Notes under the pieces: model-generated
The model's input: only the letters and a program-made list of their open reading frames with translations
What the model was told of the DNA's origin: nothing
Database searches by the model: none
Shown here: positions 9,574 through 21,101 of the stretch, in pieces
Layout: each line of letters opens with the position of its first letter
How positions within the stretch are numbered: the stretch's first letter is position 1
Position numbers and translations under genes: made by a program
Assembly: GCA_029931535.1 (NCBI GenBank)
Contig: JAQPZY010001334.1
Span: forward strand, 1,798,001 to 1,862,000
Reading direction: 5' to 3'
DNA: 64,000 bases
Source of the DNA: Margaritifera margaritifera
Taxonomy: Eukaryota > Mollusca > Bivalvia > Unionida > Margaritiferidae

Positions 9574-12500
9574 GTAATGGATGACATTTTCAAAATGTCT
9601 TCTCCGTTTTGGTCTGTTTTATATTTAATATTTAAAGCACAATATAAATGATTCTGATTTGTTTGAAGTTTTTAGTTCTACTGGTCATCAAGAGCTTATG
9701 GGATGGTCTTTTGTCTGTCGTCCATCCATCTGTCCATTTGCACAAGTTTGTTATCGCTACTCCTCCTAAACTTCTTTGAGGATCGCCATGAAACTGTACA
9801 CACACATTCATTCCATGGTCTAGTTGGTCCTAAATGAAAATGGTGCTGCTTGGACATCATGGAAATCCTGTTATCGCTACTCCTCCTGAATGGATGGTCA
9901 TATCAACATGGGGTTTTTCACTGAAAGACTTCGTATGATGTCTAGTTGGTCCTAAATGAAAATGGTACCAATCTGACCTCAATTATGGCTGATACAGTGG
10001 CCATCTTGAAAATCTTGTTATAGATACTCCTCCTGAATTTATGGTCATATCAACCTGGGGTTTTCACTGAAAGACTTCTTATGATGTCTGTTTGGTCCTA
10101 AATACAAATGGTGCCAATCTGACATCCAGTATAGTTGCCACAACAGTCATCTTGAAAATCTTGTTATTGCTACTCCTCCTGAACAGAAAGTCATATTGTC
10201 ATGGGGTTTTCATCAAAAGACTTATGATGTCATTGGTCCTAAATGAAAATGGTACTGATCTGACATCCAATATGGCTGATACAGTGGTCATCTTGAAAAT
10301 CTTGCGGTTTTCACTAAAAGACTTATTATAAAGTTCTAAATGAAAATGGTGCCAATCTGACGTTCAATATATGGCCACCACATCAGCCATCTTGAGGCAA
10401 CTCAATTTTGGTTAATAATTAGATAATTTGAATGTCCTCGGGTCTTTTCCATCGCATGCTAGATAAAACCTCAGATTTAAATAATGGCCATTTTGAACTG
10501 CCATCAAGCCTATAGTTCATTGATGTCACAATGACTGGATGACATGCCATCACTAACAGCACTGTAAGCAAAATTTTCAAAGTTTCTTGATTAACATTAA
10601 AAATTTAAAGAGCAGGTATGTCATTGATTGTTGAAATGTTGTCAAGTGTTATTTTCAACACCTATCATTTTATAAGAAACTGTTCTTAACACTGTTGAAA
10701 TGTTGTCAAGTGTTATTTTCAACACCTGTCATTGATTGATGAAATGTTGTCAAGTGTTATTTTCAACACCTGTCATTGATTGTTGAAATGTTGTCAAGTG
10801 GTATTTTCAACACCTATCATTTTATAACAATCTGTTCTTCACACATTTAGCCGGATGTTCATCTGCCAAAAACTTACCAATGTGGAAAGTATCACTATGA
10901 TTACCTCCAAATCTGTTTCAGAGAGTCAAAGTTATTCGACTTGCATCGGAAAGAGTCAAGGATGTTCCAAATGATTATTAGCCCTTATAGTAGTTATTTG
11001 CCTTGGATATTGTGCCACAGATGGTGATATTTGAAACACTAGTATAAAATGCTTTTAAAATGAAATCAAAGTAATTTGTCAAGTTATGTTTCAAATTTTA
11101 ATATAAATTCTTTTATGACATATAAAGAAAAGAAATGTTCGAAAAATATTATACAGATTATTTAGAGCAGTTTGTGTATGATAGCACAAGGGGCCATAAA
11201 TAGCAGTATCTCATGAGTTACATTCTTCCATCTAATATTGTGTAAAGTAGTATCACTTCAGCTCCCCATGCCATCAGTATTCTCAGTCCTTTGATTGTCA
11301 AATGACTGCAAAGACTTTGCTTAACTCAATTAGATTGGTCTATGACACTGTTACATGCAGTCCTTTGATTATTTGATTATCAAATGACTGCAAAGACTTT
11401 GCTTAACTCAGTTAGATTGGTCTATGACACTGTTACATGCAGTCCTTTGATTATCAAATGACTGCAAAGACTTTGCTTAACTCAATTAGATTGGTCTATG
11501 ACACTGTTACATGCAGTCCTTTGATTATCAAATGACTGCAAAGACTTTGCTTAACTCAATTAGATTGCTCTATGTCATTGTTACATGCTCTCTTTTGATT
11601 ATCAAATGACTGCAAAGACTTTGCTTAACTCAATTAGATTGCTCTATGACACTGTTACATGCAGTTTTTATGATGGGATGTTATTATACTATTTAATGAA
11701 TGCTATTTGATAAAAGCAAGCATGTTTATGTGCTTTCAGACTCTGGACCAGCAGGATCAGTACACAGAGGAGGAGTATAAGCAGTATGAAAGGATGCTGC
11801 GGGAGCAAGAGGAAATAATGAGAAGGCAGGGAGCTTATCATCCTAATGTTCAGCCTGGAGTAGTGGTAGGTAGACCTTGTCTTGGTATTATTTAGAGGGG
11901 TTGGGGGTGGGACTGCCTAAACTGGGACAGTAGAGAACATACCTTCCTAATGCTCATCTATGTGTTGTGGTACGTAAAGATTCTCAATGTTACACATAGG
12001 GTATCTAAATTAGGTTGGTTGTTTTAAACAAAAAATGGTCATTGTTTAAGTCTTCCGGGCTCTAATGGTTTATGTCTTCCAAGGCCTAATGGTTTCAGTC
12101 TTTCAAGGTCTAATGGTTGAAGTCTTCTGAGTCCTAAAGTGGCTTATAAAGCTGGAGTTTATCCTGGTTTCCATACTGCTAAGTGACTTGAATGGTACCC
12201 ATGTGTAGCTGGGGGACGGGGCAACTTGAACAGTTGAGGTAAAATACTCTGCAAGATTGACAGTGTTGGGCCTCACACTGTTGCCAAAGATAGCTGCCTC
12301 TGTGGTAATATATAGAGGCTAAAAAGTTGGGGTTTTATTTGGCTTGCCCTCAAGGGCAGAAGTGGCTGACTTGGCAAGGTACAAGTTGGTCTTTTTTTTG
12401 CCTGCCCTCAAGGGCAGAAGTGGCTGACTTAGCAAGATACCTTACTCTACTTGCCTCTGCTTGATATCACTTTCATATGTTGATGTGCCATATTGTATTC

Positions 12501-15500
12501 ATACTTTGCTATGTTTTTGGTATTCTGTTGAGAGCCTTAGGTTGCCCTCTTTAACTAAAGGATTTATTGTTATTGTTGTTATTATAATTATTATTATAAG
12601 CATAGTTTCATAGTTAGATAGTATAATTTTTCTGGCTTTGATGGCATTGTCAACAAGTTTTGTACTAAAGTTTTTGCAGATCAAATATAGGGGGAATATC
12701 TATAATACAACCAGAATTTGGGGAAGTTTTATTGTAGTCTTTTTTTCAAAATGTTTGCTACCTAGCATTTTCTGTGTTACAAATATTTACACTTTCCTTT
12801 CCAGATGCCCCCACAAGACCCCAATGTGCAACACATGCAGATGGGAGGTGGACAACAACCAGGTAAAATTTTTGTTTGAGTCATGGACAGTTAATTTATC
12901 TAAGTTTGTTATATACATTACCCTAAGAATTAATATTGTCTCTTCTGCCATAGGAGCCGTGGTGGCTCAGTGGTAAGCACACTGGGGCTTGGAACCAGAA
13001 GTGTGTGGGTTCGTATCAAGCCTAGACCAGGCTGTGTCAGCAGTCATGTTAGGTATCTGGGCAAGACACTCCAATTGCCTCTGAACTAACCTTTCATGTG
13101 TTGATCTTCAGTTGAATGTTAGTCAGTCAATCAATCTTACCTGTCAAAGGCATCACATTTCTGCGGTGACAGAGGCACTTGTGTCATTAACAATGTATGA
13201 TTTTGTGTTCAGGATTTCTAAGTTTCCTAGAACATCACATTTCTGCGGTGACAGAGGCACTTGTGTCATTAGCAGCATTACGATATTGTGTTTAAGATTT
13301 TTACTTGTCATAGAGCATTACATTCTGTGGTAACAGAGGCACTTGCATCATTGACAGTTTTTTAATTGTCATAGAACATGCATCATTGCACTGCTTGCAG
13401 GCAAGTAAAAGTGTTGGTTGGAATCTCTTTCGTATATTAAATATTTTCAAAAGTTGATTCACAGTTATTCAGTGTGGTTTGGTTAGTTCTAGTGGCCAAG
13501 GATCCAGTGAGCTCATGCCACAAGCACTCATTTGTATTCTGCCCATGAACATTTGCTTATATCGTATAGTAGGTATTTTTATTGGTGGAGAAATTTTGGT
13601 GCAAGCAAGAAACCTATCGATTTGGGGCTCAAACGGTAAAAGTTCAAGGTCAAGGTCATAACTGAAAGAAGGAAAACTGTTTCCACACAATAACTTTACT
13701 TGTATACTAGATGCCTTGACCAAACTTTGGCTTGCATTTGGGATAAGAAAGACACTTACTGATTTTGGGGTCAAAAGGTCGAGGGGCAGGGTTCCAGTGA
13801 TCTAAGAAGGATAATGTTTCTGCACAATATGTGTGTTTTCTATCACTTACTTTGACCAGACTTTGCGGATGTCTTACATTTGAGACAAGGATAACACATG
13901 TTCATTTTGGGGTAAAAAAAACTCAAAGGCCTAGGTCACATTGGCTGAAAAAAGGAAATTCAATTTCCACAAAATTAAGTTCTGGTCTACATGCCTTTAC
14001 CAAACTTTGTAGATGGCTTGCATTTGAGAAAAGGACGACACCTATTGATTTGGGGGTTAAAAGGTCAGAAGTCAAGGTCAGAGTTACTGCAAAAAGAAAA
14101 ATGGTTTCCACAAAATAATTCAAGTTCTATGCACAAAATATGATAAAACTTTGTGGATGGCTTGCATTTGAGTGAAGGGCACCTTTTGAATTTTGTGCTG
14201 TGTGGTCCATCTGTCAGATAGCATGTTATTGCTACTCCTCCTAAACTACCTGGAGGATTGCCATGAAACTTGACACACACATTGATCCCCAGGTCTTGTT
14301 GGACCTAAATGAAAATGGTGCTGCTGAGACATCCAATATGGCCACTTAATCAGCCATCTTGAAAATCTTTTTATTGCAACTCCACCTAAATGGATGGATG
14401 GTCATATGTCAACATCTGGGTTTCACTAAGAGACTTCTTATAATGTCTTTTATAAGATAAGATAAATCGTTTTATTGCTACTCCTCCTGAAAGGAAAGTC
14501 ATATTTACATGGGGTTTTCATCAGAAGACTTCTTATAATGTCTAGTTGGTCCTAAATGAAAATGGTTCCACTTGGACATCCAATAGGGCTGCTGTTTCCA
14601 CTTGGACATCCAATACAGCTGCCACAGCATCCATCTTGAAAATTTTATTATCACTACTCCGTAAAGGATGGTCATATCAACATGAGGGTTTCACTAAAAG
14701 ACTCCTTATGATGTCTGGTTGGTCATAAATGAAAATGATGCTGATCTGAGTGATCACCATGGCAGACATCTTGAAAATCTGGGTATCACTTCTCCTGAAT
14801 GGGAGCCATATCAGAATGGGTTTTCACTAAACAACTTCTTATGATGTGTAGTTGATCCTAAATGATGCTGCTCAGACATCAGTGTAGCCACCAAAGTGGC
14901 CACCTTGTAAGTCTTGTTATCACTACTCCACCTGAATGGATGGTCATATCAACATGGGGTTTTCACTGAAAGACTTCTTACAATGTCTGATTGGTCCTAA
15001 ATGAAAATGGGACCAATCTGACATCTGATATGGTCACCACAGCAGACATCTTGAAAATCTTGTTATTGCTACTCCTCTTCAATGAAAAGTCATATCAGCA
15101 TTGAGTTTTCACCAGAAGACTTCTTATGATGTCATAGTTGGTTCTAAAAGAAAATGGTGCCGATCTTACATCCAATATGGCTGCCACAGTGGCTAATTGG
15201 AGAAACTTATTGCTCAAGAATATCAGATGGTTTCAACGCTTGACAGTTGAAAACAAGAAATGGTCTTATAGTAAATTCCTGGAAAATCTTTTTGGACAGT
15301 ACATCTAGTCAACATTGTTTAGTAACACTGGCATAGTACATGCTAAACTGGTCCTACATCTTTTAGTACCTGAGTATTTGACCAGTGTATGAGGTTTTTA
15401 CATAAAAAAGTAAAATAATAATATTTACCACATGGCGGATGTATAAGGTACCATTTACATGCTCTTCTTTTCCATAGGTTTCCATCCTTCAGGAATGCCA

Positions 15501-15971
15501 CAGGGAGTTCCACAGCAACAGTTCCATCCAGGGGCTCCAATGGGTCAGGGAATACCTCCTGGTGTTCCCCCTCAGGGAGTGCCTCAAGGGCAGGCCCTTC
15601 ATTTCCAACCTCAAGGGGGTCAGCCTGTTGCAGGTAGCCAAGGGGGACAACCCATCACTGGAAATCAAGGGGTACAACCTATTGCTGGAAATCAACAAGG
15701 GCAAGCTTTTGGTAATCAGGGCTTAAACCAGGAGCAGATGCTGAAGCAAAATCAAGATTTCAGTGCCATGCAACACCAGTTGGCTGCCCAGCAACAGCAG
15801 CTTGCTGCTCAACAACAGCAACAACAACAGTTTGCAGCCCAACAACAGCAACAACAACAGTTTGCAGCCCAACAACAGCAGCTTAACCTTCAGCAACAAA
15901 AGGAACAGCTGGGACAGCAACCTTCACAACAACAACAGCAAGGGCAGCCATTGGTCGGAGGTCGTCAATAG
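9391..15971 (+). CDS. NUCB: Nucleobindin, 3' part of gene (four exons, partial)
   Basis: Four + strand exons join in phase: 9391-9573, 11740-11865, 12805-12862 and 15478-15971, giving about 286 residues and a stop. Nucleobindins are Ca2+-binding proteins of the Golgi and secretory route that also bind G-alpha proteins; NUCB2 is the precursor of nesfatin-1, whose segment would lie upstream and is not here. The order of EF-hand, acidic helix with TLDQQ...YTEEEYKQYE, then a Gln-rich tail is that of nucleobindins. Introns are 2166, 939 and 2615 bp with canonical GT/AG ends. Earlier exons (signal peptide, DNA-binding region, EF-hand 1) were not found in the window and should lie left of position 1 or in the first 9 kb unrecognised. 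The tail is longer and more Gln-rich than in vertebrates as I know them. Confidence 0.92.
9671..10396 (+). repeat. Family A iterated repeat, copy A1 (nucleobindin intron)
   Basis: A left module (CTACTGGTCATCAAGAGCTT, then GTCTGTCGTCCATCCATCTG) leads into four to five units of roughly 115-170 bp. Each unit has TTGGTCCTAAATGAAAATGG, a CATCCAATATGG-like stretch, CATCTTGAAAATCTTGTTAT and CTACTCCTCCTGAA, then GGGGTTTTCACTGAAAGACT. The same family occurs at 14.2-15.3 kb (+), 49.6-51.0 kb (-) and 63.8 kb to the window end (-). A defined end plus a variable number of internal monomers is pearl-like. Confidence 0.82.
10617..10830. repeat. 44-bp-class tandem repeat with hairpin potential
   Basis: Four units carry TTGAAATGTTGTCAAGTGTT followed by ATTTTCAACACCT. 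TGTTGAAA and TTTTCAACA within a unit are inverted, so each unit can fold. The units at 10.7-10.8 kb are almost identical. Confidence 0.8.
11284..11664. repeat. ~74-bp tandem repeat, five copies, in nucleobindin intron
   Basis: The words CAGTCCTTTGATTATCAAAT, GACTGCAAAGACTTTGCTTA and ATTGGTCTATGACACTGTTA repeat five times. One copy has an extra ATTATTTG insertion. TTTGATTATCAAA is a palindrome in each unit. The array ends 76 bp before the exon at 11740. Confidence 0.88.
11740..11865 (+). CDS. NUCB: Nucleobindin exon: acidic/charged coiled-coil start
   Basis: Acceptor TGCTTTCAG at 11731-11739, donor GTAGGT at 11866; 126 bp, 42 codons, phase 0 at both ends. It reads TLDQQDQYTEEEYKQYERML, then REQEEIMRRQ and GAYHPNVQPGVV. 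Vertebrate NUCB2 has a closely similar TLDQQ..FTEEELKEYE stretch just after EF-hand 2, the start of its leucine-zipper helix; here the helix is shorter and turns quickly into Pro/Gln-rich sequence. An unspliced reading adds VGRPCLGII before a stop. Confidence 0.92.
12056..12140. repeat. Short ~28-bp tandem repeat
   Basis: GTCTTCC..GGCTCTAATGGTT recurs about four times with small changes (TCTAATGG, CCTAATGG), ending at GAGTCCTAAAG. Confidence 0.6.
12340..12440. repeat. Two-copy repeat TGCCCTCAAGGGCAGAAGTG
   Basis: TGCCCTCAAGGGCAGAAGTG followed by GCTGACTT and GCAAG occurs twice about 60 bp apart; TGCCCTCAAGGGCA is itself palindromic. Confidence 0.75.
12805..12862 (+). CDS. NUCB: Nucleobindin exon: short Met/Gln linker
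   Basis: Acceptor CCTTTCCAG ends at 12804 and donor GTAAAA starts at 12863; 58 bp, so 19 codons plus one base. It reads MPPQDPNVQHMQMGGGQQP, and the last G completes a Gly codon with GT of the next exon. The Met/Gln/Gly composition matches the following tail, and the reading frame carries over without a stop. With so little sequence the call rests on splice sites, phase and composition. Confidence 0.82.
12953..13100 (+). repeat. tRNA-derived SINE, copy S1
   Basis: GTGGCTCAGTGGTAAGCACA is a good RNA polymerase III A box context and GTGGGTTCGTATCAAGCC a B box about 35 bp later. Downstream lies TATCTGGGCAAGACACTCCA, a conserved body word also found at 44.1 kb. Not a functional tRNA: no matching 3' acceptor stem follows. 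Confidence 0.72.
13140..13365. repeat. ~85-bp tandem repeat, three copies
   Basis: CATCACATTTCTGCGGTGAC followed by AGAGGCACTTGTGTCATTA recurs at about 13149 and 13233, with a diverged third copy near 13318. Confidence 0.8.
13540..14195 (-). repeat. Family B iterated repeat (nucleobindin intron)
   Basis: Four units in the same orientation as 5.4-5.85 kb, with GGTCAAAAGGTCGAGG-like stretches and CAAACTTTGTAGATGGCTTG. At 14067-14090 AGGTCA, AAGTCA and AGGTCA half-sites lie in a row. The block joins family A copy A2 directly. Confidence 0.75.
14195..15310 (+). repeat. Family A iterated repeat, copy A2 (nucleobindin intron)
   Basis: A left module (CTACTCCTCCTAAACTACCT and TTGCCATGAAACTTGACACA) is followed by about six ~165-bp units and a right module. 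The right module (AAGAATATCAGATGGTTTC, then TTCCTGGAAA) is shared with the - strand copies at 49.7 and 63.85 kb, so the family has two defined ends. Confidence 0.82.
15478..15971 (+). CDS. NUCB: Nucleobindin terminal exon: Gly/Pro/Gln-rich tail and stop
   Basis: Acceptor TTTTCCATAG ends at 15477. The first GT completes a Gly codon, then FHPSGMPQGVPQQQFHPGAP opens a Pro/Gly/Gln-rich stretch. A loose GxQPIxGNQ repeat follows (about 15610-15720), then EQMLKQNQDFSAMQHQLAAQ and long Gln runs ending PLVGGRQ and TAG at 15969-15971. A 30-bp DNA unit coding for QQQQQQQFAA is perfectly duplicated at 15810-15839 and 15840-15869. Of 163 residues, roughly half are Gln. Low-complexity Gln-rich tails are known in invertebrate nucleobindins; what it binds is unknown. 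A GTAATT donor-like site follows the stop directly. Confidence 0.9.
15810..15869 (+). repeat. Perfect 30-bp coding duplication in the Gln tract
   Basis: Two identical 30-bp CAA/CAG-rich units sit head to tail in frame within the terminal nucleobindin exon. A multiple of three keeps the frame, so copy number could vary without breaking the protein. Confidence 0.9.
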
Positions 15972-16264
15972 GTAATTGATAATACAATTTTTGCTGATAG
16001 GAGATATTATGCCCTTTGGAATGAGCCATGTCCAGAAAATGTGCAATTAGTATGGTAGAGCATCAGTCCCAAGTTTTGAATATTGTGTTTTTTCTTGAAG
16101 AAATTAAGTCAGGGCTGTTTCATTTAAACATACATGGTACCTGGGGAAGGTGTTTTTAAAACAATATATGCCAGAGTACTCTGATTACTCATAGAGTAAG
16201 GGCTGTTCCATTTAAACATACTTAGTATCCAGAGAAGGCATTTTTTAAAAAATGTATGCAAGAG

Positions 16265-16464
16265 TACCGTATATACTCGCGTATTATTCGGGTCAAAATG
16301 CAAACAACATTGCATAATGCGCCGGCAGATCAAGGTCTATGTTGTTTGTTCTACTCATTAGTCCTTACAAACTGCATAGAACCAGATCTGCCGGTGCATT
16401 ATGCGACGCCAGATCTGGGTCTATGCAGTTTTCAGTTGGTATCGGATTATACGCGAGTATAGAC
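16265..16464. mobile_element. MITE-like element N, copy N1
   Basis: About 200 bp with inverted ends: TACCGTATATACTCGCGTA on the left and TTATACGCGAGTATAGAC on the right. The interior holds a module (GATCTGCCGGTGCATTATGC) in both orientations, so the whole can fold into nested hairpins. The same element is at 27887-28107. No coding capacity. Confidence 0.75.
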
Positions 16465-17614
16465 AGTACTCTGATTACTCATAGAGTTCATATAAAAATG
16501 ATACCAATTTCTAAATTGCATCTGTGGGTGACTACTCCACATTGAAAGTGCCTTTTCTCGGTCCTAAGTATGTTGTACTGGAACAGCCCTCAATAATTGT
16601 TGCGAGTTGCTATCTTTTTTGTAATGCAGTGCAAATCAACTTTCTAACTTGGAAGTTTTTGCTAATTTCACTATGTTTATACAGATATTTTCATGTCCAA
16701 GATAAAATTCAGGAACATCACTTTATTTTTATTTTAGTTTAGATCTCTTATCTATAAGCAAATATATTTAACAAAGTTCAGCTCTTTGACAAGTGATTGG
16801 AAGTATTTGCTCTTTATTCTCTGCAATATTGTTAATTGATATGTAATTATATTTGTGTGTCGATATTAGGTTTCAAGAGAGTACTTTATGCCCCACCACA
16901 AAAGTGGAAGGTACATTAAGTGTTATCCTTGTCTGTCTGTATGTGTGTCTGGGGAAATTTTGTATTTAGGTTAGTGTCTCATACTGTTGGCTGCAGGGTC
17001 ATATGGGTGGGGTTTTCAGGATATATGTGTTTCATGAACACATTTGTATTTCTGTTTTGAATAATCTTACTGATCTGTAATTTTATATCGTGTGAAGATT
17101 CATAATAAGATATTTTCAGCAGAATTATAATTACAAAATACAACTGCTGTCTGACTATGCACACCCGCTTGTAATTTTCACCCAAAAAAATTTTTTTTTC
17201 AGACAAAGACAAAATCTGGTGATGTAGTGAAAAGAATAACAGTTCTCTGAAGGTGAAGGTCACTCACTGACTCACATATCATGTATTACCATGGCACTGG
17301 ATCAGTTTGGTGCTAACAAGGAGCCTTTTATTATTTTGCCCTCAATAATTATATATAATTTTAAGTACATTTACAAAAGTTCAGGTAGGTACATCCACCC
17401 AATTTTCTGAAAAAAAAATACTTCATCAAATTATAAATAATAACTACCAACCTTACTAAAAAGAGTTAAAATTATTTTTGGCAGAGTAAATGATTTTCAA
17501 CTTTAGTTAAAAGCATCATTTGTAACAGATGACACCAAACACAATGGAACCTTTTGTAGCAATCAGCACCATATTTGCAAGGTATTGTGTGTAATTTTCT
17601 GCAAGGCACTATGG

Positions 17615-17822
17615 GCAAAATTGGTTATATTGTGAATTAATTACTTTCCATGGTGTACCAATTTTCATGGATTTAATGGTTGCTTTAAACCATATCTTTC
17701 AAGACTCAACAAATAACAGACATCCTAGGCACATCCACAAGCTTAAGTGTCCCAAAAAAAGATCATGTTTTACACATCCACAAAAATTGATGCCTGTCAA
17801 TAAATGAATTCACTGTATTCAC
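17615..17822. mobile_element. Small MITE-like repeat
   Basis: The left end TATTGTGAATTAATTAC and the right end AATAAATGAATTCACTGTA are inverted copies of each other, about 200 bp apart. Interior words (TTTTCATGGATTTAATGG; ACACATCCACAAAAATTG) resemble those of repeat M. Confidence 0.45.
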
Positions 17823-18427
17823 TGTATATAGACTAGCTCACCACAAATTCCATTGAAACAAATCTCAAGGATAACCTGATATCAGTGATACCCACATCAC
17901 CTCACAGAAAGATTTTTTTTCACAGAAAAAGTGGGAGGTCGTACATACTTCAATATTTTTAAGTGCCCTTTAGTCCCTTTGATTTGATGATCAGTTCACA
18001 TTAAATATGTCAGAAAATTCTATTTGAACAACTAGTTTAACTTTATATAATCTTCAACACATTGTCAAATTCATAGCATCTTGTGGATAAATAAAAATCT
18101 GGTAAATGAGACTTGACTGTACTTACTATATGTCACTAATGCACAGAATTATATGCCAAACCAAGGATGTTCTTCACTCCTGTCCAAACCAGAAAGCAAG
18201 AATATCAATTATCTTTGCACCAGTATATAAATATCAAGTCATTTTAACTGAAATCATTAAACTTGGGTAAACAAAGCTATTGATACTTGCTAAATTGTAA
18301 ATATCTATCAGTCAGCATCAAAATGTCTTGCATGAAATTGTTGAATTCTTTGTACCTTTCTACTTAATATCTAGATCTCTGTTATCAATAAGAGCTTGTT
18401 TTATTGTGCCAAGTACATTGATATTGT

Positions 18428-19690
18428 TTTATTATCCCCTAGCCTACAAAGTTGGCAGGGTATATATAATTTGCCCATTCATTCGTGTGTTCGTTTTTGT
18501 TTGTCCGTTACACTTAAATATCTCAGACTCTATTTCACCTACACTTATGAAAATTGGTATGTGGATGCATCTCCAGAAGAGTAACTCAGTCATACCAAAA
18601 CTTGGTCAATGTGGCCTTATTTGCACACTTGAATGACTTGATCATTTTCAGCTGTTCATTCATTACACCTTCAGTACTTTGAATTCTATTTCACTTGTAC
18701 TTATGAAACTTGTTATGTATGTGCATCTGGACGATAGTAACTCAGCCATACCAAAAATAGGTTACTTTGACCTAATTTGCACATATGAGTGACTGTTCTA
18801 TTTTCACTACCAATGATGAAAATTGTCATGTAGATACATCTTGATGAGCATAGCTCAACTATACCAAAGCTAGGCCAATTTGACCCATTTCCACACTTGA
18901 GTGACTTTTGGATTTTCAGCTATTCATTTGTTACACTCTCAGTATCTTGAACCCTATTTCATCAACACTCATACAAATTTGTATGTGGGTACATCTCAGA
19001 GAAAGTAGCTAAGCCATTCAAAAGCAAGGCCAGTTTGACCCATTTTCACACTTGAGTGACTTTTCTTTCTTCAGCTTCCTTTTTCTTCCACCCTCAATAT
19101 CTTGAATCCTATTTCACCAACACTGATGAAATTTGGTATATGTTTGCATTTCAAAGAAAGTTATGTAACCACACCAAAAAATTGGTAATATGACCTAATT
19201 TTCATGCTGGAGTTGTTTTTGAATTTTCATCAATTCATTAGTTACACCCTCAATATCTTCTACCCTATTTTCCCAGCACTTATGAAAATTAGTATGTGGA
19301 TGCATCAGAACAAGAGTACTGTAACTCAACCATTCCAACACATAGTCAATATGACCATGTATTCATGTTTGGGTGACCTATTTTTAGCTATCTGTCTGTT
19401 ACATCCTCAGTATCTTAGACCCAATTTCACTATCTTGTTTGAAAATTGCAGTGTTTATGCATATCTCGGCAAGTAATCCTAATAAAAACTAGGTCATTGT
19501 GACTTAATTGTCATGCTTGAGTAACTTTAGTCTTTTCAGCTTTCCATTTCTTACACCTGCACTATCTTGGACCCTGTTTTACCTACACATGAAAATCGGT
19601 ATGTAGATGCATCACGAGGAGAGTAACTCAGCTAAACCAAAAATGGGTCATTATGGCTTTATTTTCAGGTTTGAGTGACATTGGTAATTT
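18428..19690 (+). repeat. Family C iterated repeat, copy C1, six to seven units
   Basis: A left module (ATCCCCTAGCCTACAAAGTT, GGCAGGGTATATATAATTTG) precedes units of about 180-190 bp. Each unit has TTACACCCTCAGTATCTTGA, CTATTTCACC, ACTTATGAAAATTGGTATGT, GATGCATCT, AACTCAGCCATACCAAAA and ACTTGAGTGACTTT. The reverse orientation is at 58.4-59.1 kb. Intergenic; no gene. Confidence 0.8.
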
Positions 19691-21100
19691 CCTGTATACC
19701 TGCTGTATATTGTTAGATACTCTAAAATATGCACCTGTTGGTGAGAGGATTCATGTTTATGATTAAACAGCTTGTTACAATTTATATTTAGAAATTGATA
19801 CATCAGAATCATTGGCTTATTGGAATTATTGTAAATCATGTTGGTTACATTATCATGCAAGAGATTCAATGGTTTTTAAATGCATTTTCAGTCTCTAATA
19901 TTGAACATTGTTTTTAACATATATGCAAAATACTGTCATATATTTAGTATGAAAACAAAATGCAGGAGTTTTTAAACTTGTTCCCAGACTAGATAGTTTG
20001 GTATATAAAAAAAAGTTTTGTAGCAGGAAACATTGTCATGCTCCCAACTACAGTTAAATGTTTGTATATAGATCTATATTTATCAGTGTATATGTTCCAA
20101 ACCTGTAAATATACATAAATGCACATTCCAGGGTTAGTTGTATGGACAAAAATTTGCACATTAGTTATATATTTTGATTGCCTCTTTGAAAGAAAAAAAA
20201 AATAGATATGTAATTCTAATAATTGTTGTCCAGATATGGAAAATAGAATTTTGTGGTAAAATATGTAGTATTTACTTTTCTTAAAACAGTTATGCTTTTA
20301 CTTGATTAGTAGAATGGCAAACCATTTGGTATCCCAGAGATCACCCCCCCAAATATACTGGCTGCCATGTATAGCCTATCATGTGCTGACAAATGGCATT
20401 AAACCCCACAAAATCAAACTACCAAAGATCACCAGCTTTATATTTTATAGTTTCAGATGTTAGGATTAAAACTTTTAAAGGACAGAGAAAAATATTGCTA
20501 CCTTTGAATAAGTTTTAAATTTCTTTTATGCCTTTAGTATAAGAGGCTCATTGCAGAAGATAAAGAAGACAATCTAGTCAAAATTGAAAGTGTTATAAAT
20601 ATATCTAATTATAACTCTTTTATTTTGTTTGTTATGGCTATTTGTTATGGCTATTTGTTATGGTTATTCTGCAGATGTGTGTCATCTTGTACATGTGTTG
20701 GCATCCTGGATATTACTAATCTGATGGAACTATACACATGCAATACTGTACAGTCTGCTGTTGGGACCATACATATGCAATACTGTACAGTCTGGATAAT
20801 AAGTGCATACATAAAATAATAATCTACTATGGAAAATAAGTGCACACATCCCAACGGTATTTTCATAACAAAAATAAGTACATATGTGCAAAACAAAAAC
20901 AAACTTAAGATCTGAAGTTTATTTTTCTAACGCTATTTTGTTCCATATTAGGTAATTAGCATGATTGTTATTTATTAACCTCATTGTGATGCTGCCTTAC
21001 CCAGTCTATAATCAACCATATTTAAATGGTATGTTGTTCATTTTTAATCCTAAGCATACATTTCACTAACAGTAAGCACATATAGAAAAAAAGCACATAT
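19690..21100. other. AT-rich intergenic sequence
   Basis: No ORF with recognisable content. Only small duplications are seen, for example CATATGCAATACTGTACAGT and its near copy at about 20735-20790. Confidence 0.5.
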
Positions 21101-21101
21101 A

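Larger units (their letters stand above)
15972..18425. other. Nucleobindin 3' UTR and downstream sequence
   Basis: No gene is seen. The proximal part should be 3' UTR of nucleobindin, but the cleavage site cannot be fixed: AATAAA occurs at 17799-17804 (inside a repeat) and 18090-18095. The words AGTACTCTGATTACTCATAG and GGCTGTTCCATTTAAACATA recur at 16.1-16.5 kb, showing local duplication around the MITE at 16265. Confidence 0.5.

Noticed and set aside
15723..15920. Leu-rich - strand ORF
   Set aside because: Antisense shadow of the CAA/CAG tract of nucleobindin.
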